A DNA stretch of 64,000 nt from assembly GCA_964019695.1 (NCBI GenBank), contig CAXHUL010000238.1, positions 39,579 through 103,578 of the forward strand, written 5' to 3'. Below are positions 22,891 to 33,106 of this stretch, piece by piece (within the stretch, counting starts at the first letter, position 1; each line of letters begins with the position of its first letter). The notes under the pieces were generated by a model that saw only the letters and a list, made by a program, of their open reading frames with translations, had not been told where the DNA came from and did not search any database. This stretch comes from Loripinus fragilis. Lineage: Eukaryota; Mollusca; Bivalvia; Lucinida; Lucinidae. The translations under genes were made by a program, and so were the position numbers.

Positions 22891-23094
22891 TTAATCCAGG
22901 TTTGACATTACCCTCCAGTTTCTGATTTTGTATACATTTCTATCCTCTAATGGGACTAATTTACGCTTCTGGGAATTATTTGTTACAGTTTTTACGTCCA
23001 GAATTTTAGCATCCTTGTTTTTCGATGACAACATTGGAACTTGCTTATAATCCACCAAACCAGACCAGTCACCTTGCTGCACTATCTTACACAT
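22891..23094 (-). pseudogene. Gene fragment at the left end of the element
   Basis: A minus-strand frame of 67 codons ends in a stop close to the left terminal repeat, where a Polinton's outermost gene would end. It is charged and compact (KILDVKTVTNN, KRKLVPLEDRNVYK). The KLVPLEDRNVYK stretch resembles KLVVQLEDGTLYQ in the frame at 29329-29970, which hints at a related small beta-rich domain. The N-terminal part is missing, cut off near the internal inverted repeat at 23121. The function is unknown. Confidence 0.35.
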
Positions 23095-23120
23095 GACGAA
23101 TTTTTGCTTAGACGAATCTG

Positions 23121-23657
23121 CAGCTGCTTTCCAAAATTTTTATAGATAGCGATTTTTGTCACAATTATTTACATACCCTATACTTGTTTGACTGTTTGTA
23201 ATGAACCTTTGCTTTGTTTGAGATATGATTTGTTTCTGCTCCTGTATGCACGACATATCTAGTTATAGTGAGTAAAAAATGGCTTGTTTTTGTAGATGTT
23301 TTGTATCAAGTTTTAACTTCTAAAAAAGTTGATTATATTTTTAGCAAATCAAAGTTGCTTATCAAAACTCTATTTCGAATTATGAGATAATAAGGAGAGC
23401 ACCAACAAAAACTGTGGTGGGAATCTATAAAGTCATGTATACGGTGCATTGTGAAAAAACTTTAAGAATTGAAGCTATCGAGTGTATCAATAATGAATCA
23501 CTTGATTGACTTTGGTGTATCTGCACTTGTAGATTGCACAAATTATATAATTTTACATAATTAATTTTAAAAGATATTTTGAGTGCATTTTTGGTATTAA
23601 AATTTGATGCTACATAGTAGACTCATACAGGTAACGCTCCGACTAACGACTATCAAC
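23121..23657 (+). repeat. Internal inverted repeat, left copy
   Basis: It is the reverse complement of 28916-29408, continuing after the palindromic insertion at about 28135-28183. It starts CAGCTGCTTTCCAAAATTTT and includes the codons for the last 26 or so residues of the frame at 29329-29970. Confidence 0.85.
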
Positions 23658-23659
23658 TA

Positions 23660-24720
23660 TTGACAAATAACTAAACTCACTGTACGGAATGCTGAACTTG
23701 TGAACTAATGTACCTTTTCACGGCACATTAATTTAATTAGTGAGGAATTATGCAGGCTGTTTGTGTGCCTAAAAACCCCAATTTGCTGGAAAGATGACTC
23801 TTACTTCAACTGAGAAATTCGAAAAATTCTCAAAAATCGTACTTTTTGATCAAAAGTTGTATTTTTCCCCTAAAATCTTTTTTCACTTTTTGCTTACAAA
23901 ATTTATGTATTTCACAATCTCTAAAATTAGGTTTTGCAAAATCTTTGAGTAGTATATTATGCACGTCCTCGATACGTACAAATTTAATGAATCGGATGAT
24001 TAAAATCTAAGCATAAAGGGAAACGTCGATTTTTTTGACGAGCTTAAGGGCAGCTTACTCTGTAGTGTATGATTAAATATGACAGAATTTCGAACTCACC
24101 CAAGCTCTTGTGTATGTCTGTTTTACCTGAAGCTTTAAGCATGAAAAGGATCCGAATTTCCCATTCTCGTCCCAGTTATTATATGCATAAAAAAGCAACC
24201 TCTTCGTATGCATGCTGACCTCTTCAAGAAGAGCAAGCTGTCAGTCGCTGGTGAAAAATAGTCTTAAAACTTGTTAACTACTATCAGGAGGGCTTCCCCA
24301 GTACCTCTGTGGCAAAATAACTGTCCCTTTGTTCAGTGGAAGTATTTAGAAAAGAAGAAGAAAACAATGTTTAGCTTAACTAAGTCATGAGGCTCACTAA
24401 GTGAGCTAACCAGAATAGCCATCATCTCTTGCATCCGTCGTCGTCAATCGTTTTTCTTACGAACTATGGATATAATGCCTTGCTTTGCATAAGTGGTCCA
24501 GGCACATCACAAAATGATTGCCATGCCCATATTCAGTAACATACGTATTTTAAATCAGTAACGTCACAGCCCAAAATCGTATGATAGTGAAACTTGTGAT
24601 GCAGCGTTGAGGACTCAACCTCTACAACGTGTACATATCCTTTATTCTTTGGGTGGCCTTGACTTCTTATTGCAGGTCAAATTTCGTTGTCTTTGCGCTT
24701 GAATGGGAAATTGCAATTTA
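23660..24720. other. No gene recognised inside the element
   Basis: The DNA is AT-rich. Near 24380-24480 a CTCACTAAGTGAGCTAACCAG / CATCCGTCGTCGTC block looks like an interspersed repeat. No polymerase or integrase motif is readable in any frame. Confidence 0.4.
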
Positions 24721-24723
24721 AAG

Positions 24724-25134
24724 TCATTTAGCCCATATAAGCCTTGCGTGCCTGTTTACTGTGCACAGAAAAAAAAACACAGAAAATAACACCAGATGTG
24801 ACGCAACAAACACGTCGTCCCCTTCGTTGCTTTTGCATCGAAGCAAATAATAAAACGAAATGTGAAGCTTGATGCCCCTATAATTAAAAATGGAATCGTC
24901 TAAGTGATAAGGATGGGAAGCTCCATTCGTCACATGGATTAATGTCAGCAACTTGCAGAAAATGACCAAGTTTTCACCAAAACATTGGCCAAGGAAATTG
25001 TCGGCCAGACCCCGAAGTTTTGTATAAACTTTTTGTTCAATCTGAGCCATTTTTTGTGGAGCCTTCTTAGGAGTTTTGAGTGTGGTGGAGAGAAGCAAAC
25101 AAATGGCCTTGATCACACGACCAATATTGACCAA
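24724..25134 (-). CDS. Open frame of unknown function
   Basis: The 136 codons on the minus strand have a basic N-terminal third and a central hydrophobic stretch (LVIFCKLLTLIHVTNG). Another hydrophobic run lies near the end (HLVLFSVFFFLC). I do not recognise a family. The start is arbitrary because the frame opens next to a repeated ATATTGACCAATGACCAATATT palindrome. It lies where Polinton structural genes could be, but nothing else supports it and it may be chance. Confidence 0.25.
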   Translation of the reverse strand: MVNIGRVIKAICLLLSTTLKTPKKAPQKMAQIEQKVYTKLRGLADNFLGQCFGENLVIFCKLLTLIHVTNGASHPYHLDDSIFNYRGIKLHISFYYLLRCKSNEGDDVFVASHLVLFSVFFFLCTVNRHARLIWAK

Positions 25135-25282
25135 TGACCAATATTACCGCAATGTCCATATATTGTCAAAATCTTCTACAAAGAAACTTCGTGTTCGGAT
25201 CGTTATTTCCAAATATTTTCATTTTTAAACGTTTGGCTTATCAACCCCATAATTATGTAGAGCTTGATTGGGAAGGGTAGGC

Positions 25283-25692
25283 ATTTTATAAAAATGGTGC
25301 AAGTCACATGACTAAGCTGGCTAGCATGCATATATATCACTAACCTTTAAAATCTTCTTCAAAACTAATGAGAAATCCAATGGTCTTAAAATCTGGCAGG
25401 AACGAACAGGGGCTCGAGATTTAAGACATTTATAAATGATGGTCCTGTGCTTACCTGGGCCTGTTTTGCAACAAGGTCAAACTTGAAATTTTATAAAAAT
25501 GGTGCAAGTCACATGACTAAGCTGGCTACCATGCCAATATATCATAAACCTTTAAAATTTTCTTCAAAACGAATAAGAAATCCCATGGTATTAAAATTTG
25601 GCAGGTACGAACGGGGGTTCGAGGTTTAAGACATTTATAAATGATGGCCCTGTGCTTACCTTGACCTGATTTGCAAAAAAAAGGCAAATTTG
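25283..25692 (+). repeat. Two-copy 205-bp tandem duplication
   Basis: The units 25283-25487 and 25488-25692 both start ATTTTATAAAAATGGTGCAA and include ATTTATAAATGATGG. They differ at about one base in ten. Confidence 0.85.
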
Positions 25693-25694
25693 GT

Positions 25695-26204
25695 CACACC
25701 TCTTTGATATGCTTATCTCATATCAGGCCCATACACGTATGTTTAGTGAGCGTTTGAATGGCCATTGGTTTCATAGTTCGAAATAGTCACAAATTGGCTA
25801 GACCCTAAACTAAACCAAATGCATTAACGAGCGAAGCAAAAGGCATGTTTAATGTAGAAAGTTTTGAGCATTTCCAATCTGAGACCATTTAAGAAAAAAG
25901 TGACGGCTCGTTTTAAATTATATACCAAGAAAACATTCAAGTGGTATAATGAATGTAAAAACGGATAGTGCGTGCTTATGCATATGGCTTTTTTCGATTT
26001 TACCCTGCCTTGTACTTAGGGTCATGTGCGATAAATGGAGCGAATACGGTAAAGATGACAAGCTTCCGTGTGACAGAGATATGCGTTGTTTTCCTGCGAT
26101 TAAAACGGGTACGCATAGTTCATTTAGGTTTGATCAGTACTGAGAACGAGGGGCATATCTTGTACAGTGTTGCCCATCCCTTTCAACAGCATTTTAGCAA
26201 AAAC
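25695..26204. other. No gene recognised
   Basis: Two overlapping short frames at 25949-26252 lack recognisable features. Confidence 0.35.
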
Positions 26205-26900
26205 AAAAGTGAGTATGATTCGAACATACCACAATCACACACTGAAGACTAACCCAAGGCAACGTGAGGAAGAGCCACAAAACACTTACAGTAACAAGAC
26301 ATCGGGAAGACAATAAAAGCAAAGAAACTAGCTCTTTTCTCCTCGTGAAGATGATTACAAAACTAGAATGGACACAAAGTAATACATACCAAAACAAATA
26401 CAGACACAGAACCCCCACAAACAATGGGAAGTACATTAAACAATATATCAACAACAACAGAACCACCGCCTTAGAACAGGCCTTAGCTACCGGGGGGGGG
26501 GGGGGCTTAAATGCATCGCCCTAGATTATGTTGTTGTTAAAACTCAAAATTGTTTAGCTCGCATGGAGGCTTCCTTACTAATGCAATGTATCATCACAAA
26601 GAAACAATCAAATAAAAGTAACACACTGTGATAAAACAAAGAAAATGACCTACCAAGGCTCACAGATAGTCAGAGCTAACAAAAACCTCAAGTTGAGCAA
26701 CGGTTGGCCCAGCCAACGAACAACATCAGGCATCACCAAACGGATTAAAGCTTTACGTCAGGGACGTCATTGAGTCTGAGGCCTGACCCTCCGTCGTGCA
26801 ATTAAGCGAAAACCATAAACCATGATTTTTACAACCAGGCATGCAGACTTGAAGCGCTGTAAGAATCATCGTGATGCATTGGCGTATGTAAAAGGCGTAC
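26205..26900 (-). repeat. LINE-like repeat, 3' region with coding remnant
   Basis: 3' untranslated blocks are shared with 3660-4160 and 11335-11660. Between 26770 and 26880 the minus strand keeps a remnant (GQASDSMT, NCT) of the C-terminus seen intact at 31444-31560. A G-tract of 14 lies at 26492-26505. Confidence 0.6.
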
Positions 26901-26904
26901 TTAA

Positions 26905-27758
26905 TGTGTTTGAAAAAGAAATACCACGTTTAGTACGTATATCTGGTGCTTCCGCCATTTTAAGCTGTGAAAGGGGACTGCAGTAAACGTCTTGTTATTT
27001 GTGTCTATTTTTCCTTGAGTGTACAAAAAGAATCTTGGCCACGTCCTGGAACACAAACATGTGAAGATAACTGCATTCAGTCTGCATTCAACAACGACTC
27101 CATGGCTTAGACGCACGTCGCAGATGCTCCACTTCCGTAAGACAGAACAGCTTCGTACACGTCATGTCCGTTTTCGACATCTCATTGTCTTTAACAGGAA
27201 TCCATTGAAAGAAGACACAGCGCATCTCAAGTTTAACTGGAAATTTGTTTTTGTTTGTTTGTTTGGTGCTTAACGACGCATCAACCTTTGCGTGTCATTA
27301 GCGTCAGAAGGTATTAAACTAAACATGATGTGGATGGAAAAAGTAAAAAAAATTGTAAGATAAAATAAAAAGAATGTTGATGATGAGTTTGTATAATGAA
27401 AATTAGTTGCAATACGATTGTTGACAGGAGAGATCACGGAAATGACGATGAGACAGTGAAAGTGCTTTTGTGTGCCAAGCCTTTTAAAATAGTCCGCATC
27501 TTTATCAGTAGCTTCTTTCCATGTTTACACAAAATCGTGCTAGAGATCCATATATTATACGAGTTGAAGAATTGAATTTAAGAACTGAAAAAAAATGTCC
27601 ATCCTGGCTCAGATTCGATTGCCGATGCTTAAGGGGCTGATGATTGTGTGTACACCAACTTCGATTAGTTCCATATGCATTTCGTTCCTGTGCATTTGAT
27701 AGAATAAATATATATAAATGTAAAAATCGGTTTTAATGAAAAAGCATTCGCATTATAT

Positions 27759-27760
<2 letters not shown>
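26905..27760. other. No gene; SINE tail fragment
   Basis: 27247-27310 has a GTTTGTTTGTTTGG tail and TTAACGACGCATCAACC, like the 3' part of the window's SINEs. The rest shows nothing. Confidence 0.4.
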
Positions 27761-27807
<47 letters not shown>

Positions 27808-27830
27808 TATATATATATATATATATATAC
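27761..27830 (+). repeat. (TA)n microsatellite
   Basis: About 33 TA units are interrupted once by ACT. Confidence 0.95.
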
Positions 27831-27847
27831 TGGAGAGAAAACATGAC

Positions 27848-27918
27848 GTGTGGGAGATTCGAACCTCAACTGCCTACCCAGTAGTCCAGCATACTAACCA
27901 CTTGGCCACCGATCATGT
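27848..27918 (-). mobile_element. tRNA-like SINE head or tRNA pseudogene
   Basis: The minus strand reads ATCGGTGGCCAAGTGGTTAG (A box) and GAGGTTCGAATCTCC (B box) with tRNA-like spacing. The ends do not form a convincing acceptor stem and a microsatellite follows directly, so I prefer a SINE head to a functional tRNA. Confidence 0.6.
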
Positions 27919-28134
27919 GAAAATTGTAAATCGCTTGTATATATACAATTATTTTATATGAAGACAGTGTCGGTTAGGACGTACACACTTCATAACTGTG
28001 AAAATTACGCCAACGTTTCGCATGACTGCCTGACTAAGCGAGACGGATATAGCGTTAAAAGTCTTGTTTTGCAGCAAATTTCCCGTAATATCAAGGCTGT
28101 TTCAGAATAAGTTGTGCCCTCCACCACTACTTAG

Positions 28135-29408
28135 TCGGTAAATTACTATCTTGCTGTTAGTCGACCCTTACCTGTATGAGTCCAGTAAGAGCTCAATTAT
28201 TAGGAGAAAGGCCAAAATGAAAGTACAGTACTGCCAAACAGTTAAATGGGCCATGCCGCCAAGATGGTTTAAAATTGTATTAAAGTTGGGAATATATCAT
28301 CTTTTCAAATGAATCCACACTCTAAACCTATTTCTTTTGCAAACCTATTCCCATCTTGCGTCTGAAACACGAACAAATTTATCCACATCACATTGATGGA
28401 TGGGCAAAAAACCACTGAAGTCGTATTGAGGGGACTCTCTCGTAACTTTTAAAGGGGACTCTCAACTTAAGCTTGTTAATAAAACAATCACCAGTAAGAC
28501 ATATCAGGATAATATCAAAAGCGATATAAAACTCCAATATGAATGCACTATACCCCAAGCATTCAACAAGATAATGCACCTTGCAATAGCTCTTTAAAAT
28601 ATTAACGCGTGATCCATCTTGGAGTTTATAACAAGCTTAAGTTGAGAGTCCCCTTTAAAAGTTACGAGATAGTCCCCTCTATACGACTCCAGTGGATTTT
28701 TACCCCTCCATCTATGTGACGTGGATAAATTTGTTCGTGTTTCAGACGCCAGATGGGATTAGGCTTGCAAAAGAAATAAATTTAGAGTGTGGATTCATCT
28801 GAAAAGATGACATTTTCCCAATTTTAATACAATTTCAAACCCTCTTGGCCCATTTAACTGTTTGGCAGTACTGTACTTTCCCTTTGGCATTTCTCCTCAT
28901 AATTGGGCTCTCACTATGTAGCATTAAATTTGAACACCCAAAATGCACTTGAAATATCTTTTAAAAGTAATTATGTAAAATTATATAATTTGTGCAACCT
29001 ACTAGTGCACATACACAAAAGTCAATCAAGTGATTCATTGTTGATACACTCGATAGCTTCAGTTCTTAAAGTATTTTCATAATGCACCGAATACATGACT
29101 TTATAGATTCCCACCACAGTTTTCTTTGGTGCTCTCCTTATCATCTCATAATTCGAAATAGAGTTTTGATAAGCAAGTTTGATTTGCCAAAAATATGATC
29201 AACTTTTTAGAAGCTAAAACTTGATACAAAACATCTGCAAAAACAAGCCATACTTTTACGCACTATAACTAGATATGTCGTGCATAAGGAGCAGAAATTT
29301 ATCATATCTCAAACAAAGCACAAGCTTATTACAAACACTTAAACAAGTAAAGGGTATGTAAATAATTATGACAAAAATCGCTATCTATAAAAATTTTGGA
29401 AAGCAGCT
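28135..29408 (-). repeat. Internal inverted repeat, right copy (split)
   Basis: 28916-29408 and then 28135-28183 form one reverse-complement match to 23121-23657. They are separated by the 732-bp palindromic element. Matching fades near CGACTAAC at the inner edge and stops sharply at CAGCTGCTTTCC at the outer edge. Confidence 0.85.
28184..28915. mobile_element. 732-bp palindromic element
   Basis: Arms of about 300 bp (AGTAAGAGCTC... and ...GGGCTCTCACT) face each other around a centre of about 145 bp. Matching blocks include AGTACAGTACTGCCAAACAG, AACACGAACAAATTTATCC and AAGTTGAGAGTCCCC or complements. There is no coding capacity. The left copy of the surrounding inverted repeat lacks it and gives the pre-insertion sequence. 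It is a large MITE or foldback. Confidence 0.85.
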
Positions 29409-29970
29409 GTACTCTGTACTCTTCTATTATTATCTTACAATCAATTAATGAATCCTCTTTAGTCCTTTCTAGAAATTCTCCGGCTTGGTATAGTGTACCA
29501 TCTTCCAGTTGTACCACCAGTTTATCTGTACCATAATGTTTGGCATATCCTATCGCTGTCACTTTGTGTATACTTCCAATAGGCAATTCTGTTAGATTGT
29601 TTAATGTCTTATAGGGTACCCAAACTGGAATAACAGGTACTTGAATAACTGATTTGGACGTACCTTCTTGTAATTTTGTTTCTGTTTTATTTATATCCTG
29701 CTTCATCTCATCTGTAAGCATGGCTAAACTATTGTTCTCCGAGACACATGACCATAATACAGAGCAATATACGATCACATTACGCTGTTCTGTTCTACCC
29801 CAACCTTTAATGGTTAGTGCAGCTAATGGTTTGTTATATAATGTTATATAGCCTCTCTTTGGATCTTTAAAGGTTTCGATGTTCTCCTTCTTAAGGAACT
29901 CTTTGATCCGATCTTCCAAGTATTTGTTCGAGTAGCAGACTTTTAAGCATCCATTTAATTCCAGGACCAT
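29329..29970 (-). pseudogene. Downstream part of leftward element gene
   Basis: The 213 minus-strand codons have acidic/basic alternation, a KLVVQLEDGTLYQAGEFLE stretch and a C-terminus (QLLSKIFIDSDF...) that falls inside the internal inverted repeat. It follows the 301-codon frame after 70 bp in which that frame closes and another reading frame is open, so it may be the continuation of the same gene after a frameshift. Its true start is unknown and I recognise no family. The last 26 codons are duplicated at 23121-23200. Confidence 0.45.
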
Positions 29971-29989
29971 TATAAATTTGTCCCTTGGT

Positions 29990-30060
29990 ATCCTGGGTCA
30001 GGTGTGGTACTTGATTGTATCGATTCCTGATCTTTGCTCCATTACTTGCTTCCATATTTT
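29990..30060 (+). repeat. Short copy of the RNRYNQVPHL module
   Basis: About 50 bp (GCAAAGATCAGGAATCGATA and onward on the minus strand) match 30925-30975, 21085-21140 and partly 14355-14375. Here it lies in reverse orientation within the leftward gene, exactly where that gene's frame is lost. Confidence 0.65.
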
Positions 30061-30925
30061 GTTGTGATTTTTTTAAGAGCCATGATTTGGTATGTTTCTA
30101 ATTTAAGACTACATAATGGTATAATCTCATTGTCAGAGTATTTCTCTGTGTACAGTTCCAGTGCTTTAAGTTGTTCTCGCTTTTCTTTGAGTTCCAGTTC
30201 GATGGGACGCCTATCTTCTATGATTTGTTGGATGGTATCTTTTAATGCGCATATTTCTGTGTGTTTTGCCCTTATATTTTGCCTTTGTGGTATAAGGATA
30301 TCTAACTCTTGTGCCAATATAAACTCCGCTCTTACTTTACTCTGTAGATTTGCTTTAACTTGGGCCAGGTATGGTGAACAGTTAACATGCGGCTGGAGTC
30401 TTGCCTTTTTAACCAGATCTTCATTGGAATTTTCTGTTCCATTAAAGGACGTGAACACGCCATTGTGACTTACTAATCGTGTGGTGAAATTGTTCTTTCC
30501 ATCAGGCATTACTTTAAAGTACCTGGAACCTGAAAGCTGGAGACAGTCATTTCCTTTCCCTGTTTTGGATATGTGTAGAATTTCTATCAAGTCAATGGGT
30601 AGGTTCCCATTAAGGGTTAAATTCGCTAGCGACCACATCTCTCTTTCTGACCATTTACTAATGCATTGTCCACTTATGTTTTGCGTAAGTTCGTTGTACG
30701 AGTACACTATAAGCGCTACATCTCGGGTTCTATCCACCACAACCAGACTGTGCACTAAACTGTCACAATACGCATTCCAAACGCATGCATATGGCGTGGT
30801 ATAATCCAGTGAAGCGTCCACATATTGTACCATACGTTTCAATGTAGCCTCCATTATTTCGTCACTCGGAATTTCATTTTTGCAGTAAAATGTTATTTCC
30901 GCCCTCGTTAAAGTAAGTAAGGGTG
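30042..30925 (-). pseudogene. Longest intact segment of the leftward gene
   Basis: The frame of about 295 codons starts in element sequence (RAEITFYC). The preceding dozen residues of the open frame come from the inserted repeat, so the apparent Met and hydrophobic leader near 30947 are not a real signal peptide. The middle has several Asn/Thr pairs. The C-terminal third is predicted coiled coil (LDILIPQRQNIRAKHTEICA to LKALELYTEKY, about residues 215-275). No catalytic motif is recognised. Confidence 0.55.
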
Positions 30926-31815
30926 CAAAGATCAGGAATCGATACAATCAAGTACCACACCTGACCCAGGATACCAATGGGAAAGTGACAAACTCACAGT
31001 TGACACCACAAACGAGAGCCAAGAGGTCAGCCCTTTCCCAGCAGGTGACCACAAAGCACATATAAACAGACGCGCACAAAACATAGCAAACACAAGACAG
31101 AACAAAAACATAAAAGATCCACAAAAGAAGTACCGCCTTGGAACGGTCAGTAAAATATTTTACTGGAGGGCTTAAACCGGTTCAACGGCGCCAACCTCAC
31201 CCTTAATTCAGATGTGGATCAAGACACATAGATATTTGTTTGCATGAAAGACCCCTAACTTATCAATGCATCATCTCCTAAAACATATAAATCAAGATAT
31301 AACAAGGAGATAAAGCAAGGATAAGGACTCAACAGTAAATTAAACTGAATACCGGAGCAAAAGAAATCCAACAGGTAAACCCCTGTGGGCCCGACAAACA
31401 GCCAAAGCATCAGGCCCCTACCATCTCATCAATAGATAAGTCTTTAAGTCGGAACCATCATAGAGTCTGACGTCCCACCCACCGGCGTGCAATTAAAGAG
31501 GAAAGCAAAGTTGCCAACCGTGATTGGGTTGACTACCAAGCATGCAGTCTGTTGCAATACATTAATGTTATAGCCAATCTTTTTATAATGGGAAATTATT
31601 TTAATGAACTGCGCTGAAAAATTATTAGAGCTAACAATCTTCTTCAACTTATACACCAAGTCACCATAGAAATCAGGTTCCGAAAGTCCTTGGAGCAAGA
31701 GAGATTTAAGTCCAACTTGGAATTTAGAAATCAAATCATAGTATTGTCTATAAAATTTTGAAAATGTTTTACGAAGTTTATGATACTGATAGCCTCTGAT
31801 TAGCCTCATCTCTAG
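30911..31815 (-). mobile_element. 5'-truncated LINE-like insertion
   Basis: On the minus strand it runs from a coding end (31818-31444) through about 530 bp of 3' sequence to a tail of repeated ACTT units (30911-30922). Coding sequence of the disrupted element gene resumes on both sides. Truncation at the 5' end with a simple-repeat 3' tail is the signature of target-primed reverse transcription. Confidence 0.7.
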
Positions 31816-31818
31816 CAC
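31444..31818 (-). pseudogene. C-terminal ORF of LINE-like repeat
   Basis: The 124 codons carry the pattern GYQYHKLRKTFSKFYRQY, EPDFYGDLVYK, and a closing ACLVVNPITV...LFNCT. From memory this type of C-terminus recurs many times in bivalve genomes as part of a repeat-encoded protein, but I cannot assign the clade with certainty. The first residues come from the disrupted host gene, so the true start is upstream and missing. A related remnant is at 26770-26880. Confidence 0.55.
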
Positions 31819-32194
31819 ACACTTATCTGGTATCTTCCTGTGAAACCCAATCCTTCCAATGGCATCCTATAGTATCACGCACTCCTTTACACTCTAGTAT
31901 CTGCACCATCTTGTTATAAATCTTACTCCTCGTAGACATACCATTTATTGTCTCCATGTACGATAAACAATTCTGTCCAACTTTGTGGCTATTGTCCAAT
32001 ATAGTTTTTGTTGCGTTTTCAACTGCTCCCTGACACCGGAAGTCATGGTTGGTAACCATACAGTCAATCACTTCTTCTCTATCGAAACTACCTGCATAAT
32101 ACATGGTGACGTCAATGTCTTTAAGAAAAAGTCCTCGTTCCCAATACTCCTTTGTCCTTAGAAATTGCAATACTGTCTCGTAGTCCACATTGGC

Positions 32195-32420
32195 ACAAGC
32201 TATCTTGTTTTTTGTTTGATTTGAGGCTTAACGTCCACTCAACAATCTTTCAGTTATGCGGGATGGGTCTTCCTGGGTTGAACCAGTACTAAGCTAGGAT
32301 AAATGTGTCTTGCTCAAGGACACAACGCAGTGACGCTGGTGAGGCTCGAACCCGCGGCCCTTCGGTCTCGAGTCAAGCACTCTACCACTGAGCCACTGCG
32401 CTCCCTTACAAGCTATCTTG
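32195..32420 (-). mobile_element. tRNA-derived SINE with 13-bp target duplication
   Basis: The SINE body at 32208-32407 is flanked by ACAAGCTATCTTG on both sides (32195-32207 and 32408-32420). On the minus strand it begins GGGAGCGCAGTGGCTCAGTG with an A box and has the B box GGTTCGAGCC. A diagnostic CTTGCTCAAGGACA body follows. It is the same family as 13245-13445. It splits the leftward gene of the Polinton-like element. Confidence 0.95.
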
Positions 32421-32924
32421 TAGTCTTGGAAGTAGTATTCTGTTGAGTCACACTCCTTTTCCTCGATTTTCCTAGATTCGAAATGGCATTTTTGTCAAAA
32501 CTTCTGCTGGAATGTCATTTGCATTGGATAAAGAGATTGCTTTGACTTTACACTTTTCGAGCCCATTTCTCTCCAACATAGCATGTATTGTTCTGTTTAT
32601 GGATCCTACTTTGACATAACTTTTCTTGTGGATGAGATAGTTGGCCACCAGTGCACGCAAGATGAAATTATCCACAAAAACTTGCCACTGCCACTGCAAG
32701 GCTGAAATCCAACGCCATCCTTAACGCCACCTTTATTGTAATTGATAAGTCCTGTTTTGTTCAAAGCATTATGCTTAACAACATTTTCTAACATTCTCGT
32801 GCTCTTCTGTGACCTCCCGCAAAGCTCCTGTTTGGATACAATAATATGCTTCTCAATTTTTATGACCGTACTCTCTGCTGACTTGAACGTAAATGAAGTA
32901 AAGACTGCTTGTCTTTCTTATATG

Positions 32925-32934
32925 CTATATATAG
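32925..32934 (-). promoter_or_regulatory. TATA-like box for leftward gene
   Basis: CTATATATAG is palindromic and lies just upstream of the first open codons of the leftward gene. Its position fits a core promoter but this is unproven. Confidence 0.35.
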
Positions 32935-33011
32935 ACGTGGTGTCATTTTTTATTGGATATGTCTAAACTTGACCGACAATGCAAATATACTCTCGTATAA
33001 AAGTTGGTTGC

Positions 33012-33098
33012 TACCACCACCACAATCACTGCCACAACCACCACTGTCACCACCACACACCACACACACACACACACCACCACCACCACCACCACACA
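33012..33098 (+). repeat. CCA/CA simple repeat
   Basis: ACCACC and CACACA runs lead into the VNTR. Confidence 0.9.
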
Positions 33099-33106
33099 TA
33101 ACCAGT

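Larger units (their letters stand above)
29330..32910 (-). pseudogene. Broken large gene of the element, unidentified
   Basis: Collinear minus-strand pieces read leftward. They are 32910-32705, 32699-32472, 32490-32408 plus 32194-31823, 30925-30042 and perhaps 29970-29329. They are split by frameshifts near 32705 and 32490, a SINE (32208-32407), an in-frame stop near 31823 and a LINE-like insertion (about 30912-31815). Either side of the last insertion the residues TRSKIYNK and LTRAEITFY fall about 50 residues apart. A Tyr-x-Lys motif followed by an R-x-E strand is seen in some rolling-circle initiators, but this resemblance is weak. The gene starts downstream of a TATA-like palindrome (32925-32934). 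It replaces, in position, the polymerase expected in a Polinton. Confidence 0.5.

Noticed and set aside
30034..30804. Plus-strand frames opposite the leftward element gene
   Set aside because: They are antisense shadows of the minus-strand frame, which has better protein character and context.
30840..30947. Signal peptide at the start of the 301-codon frame
   Set aside because: The hydrophobic first residues are translated from the inserted LINE-like repeat, so they do not belong to the original gene.
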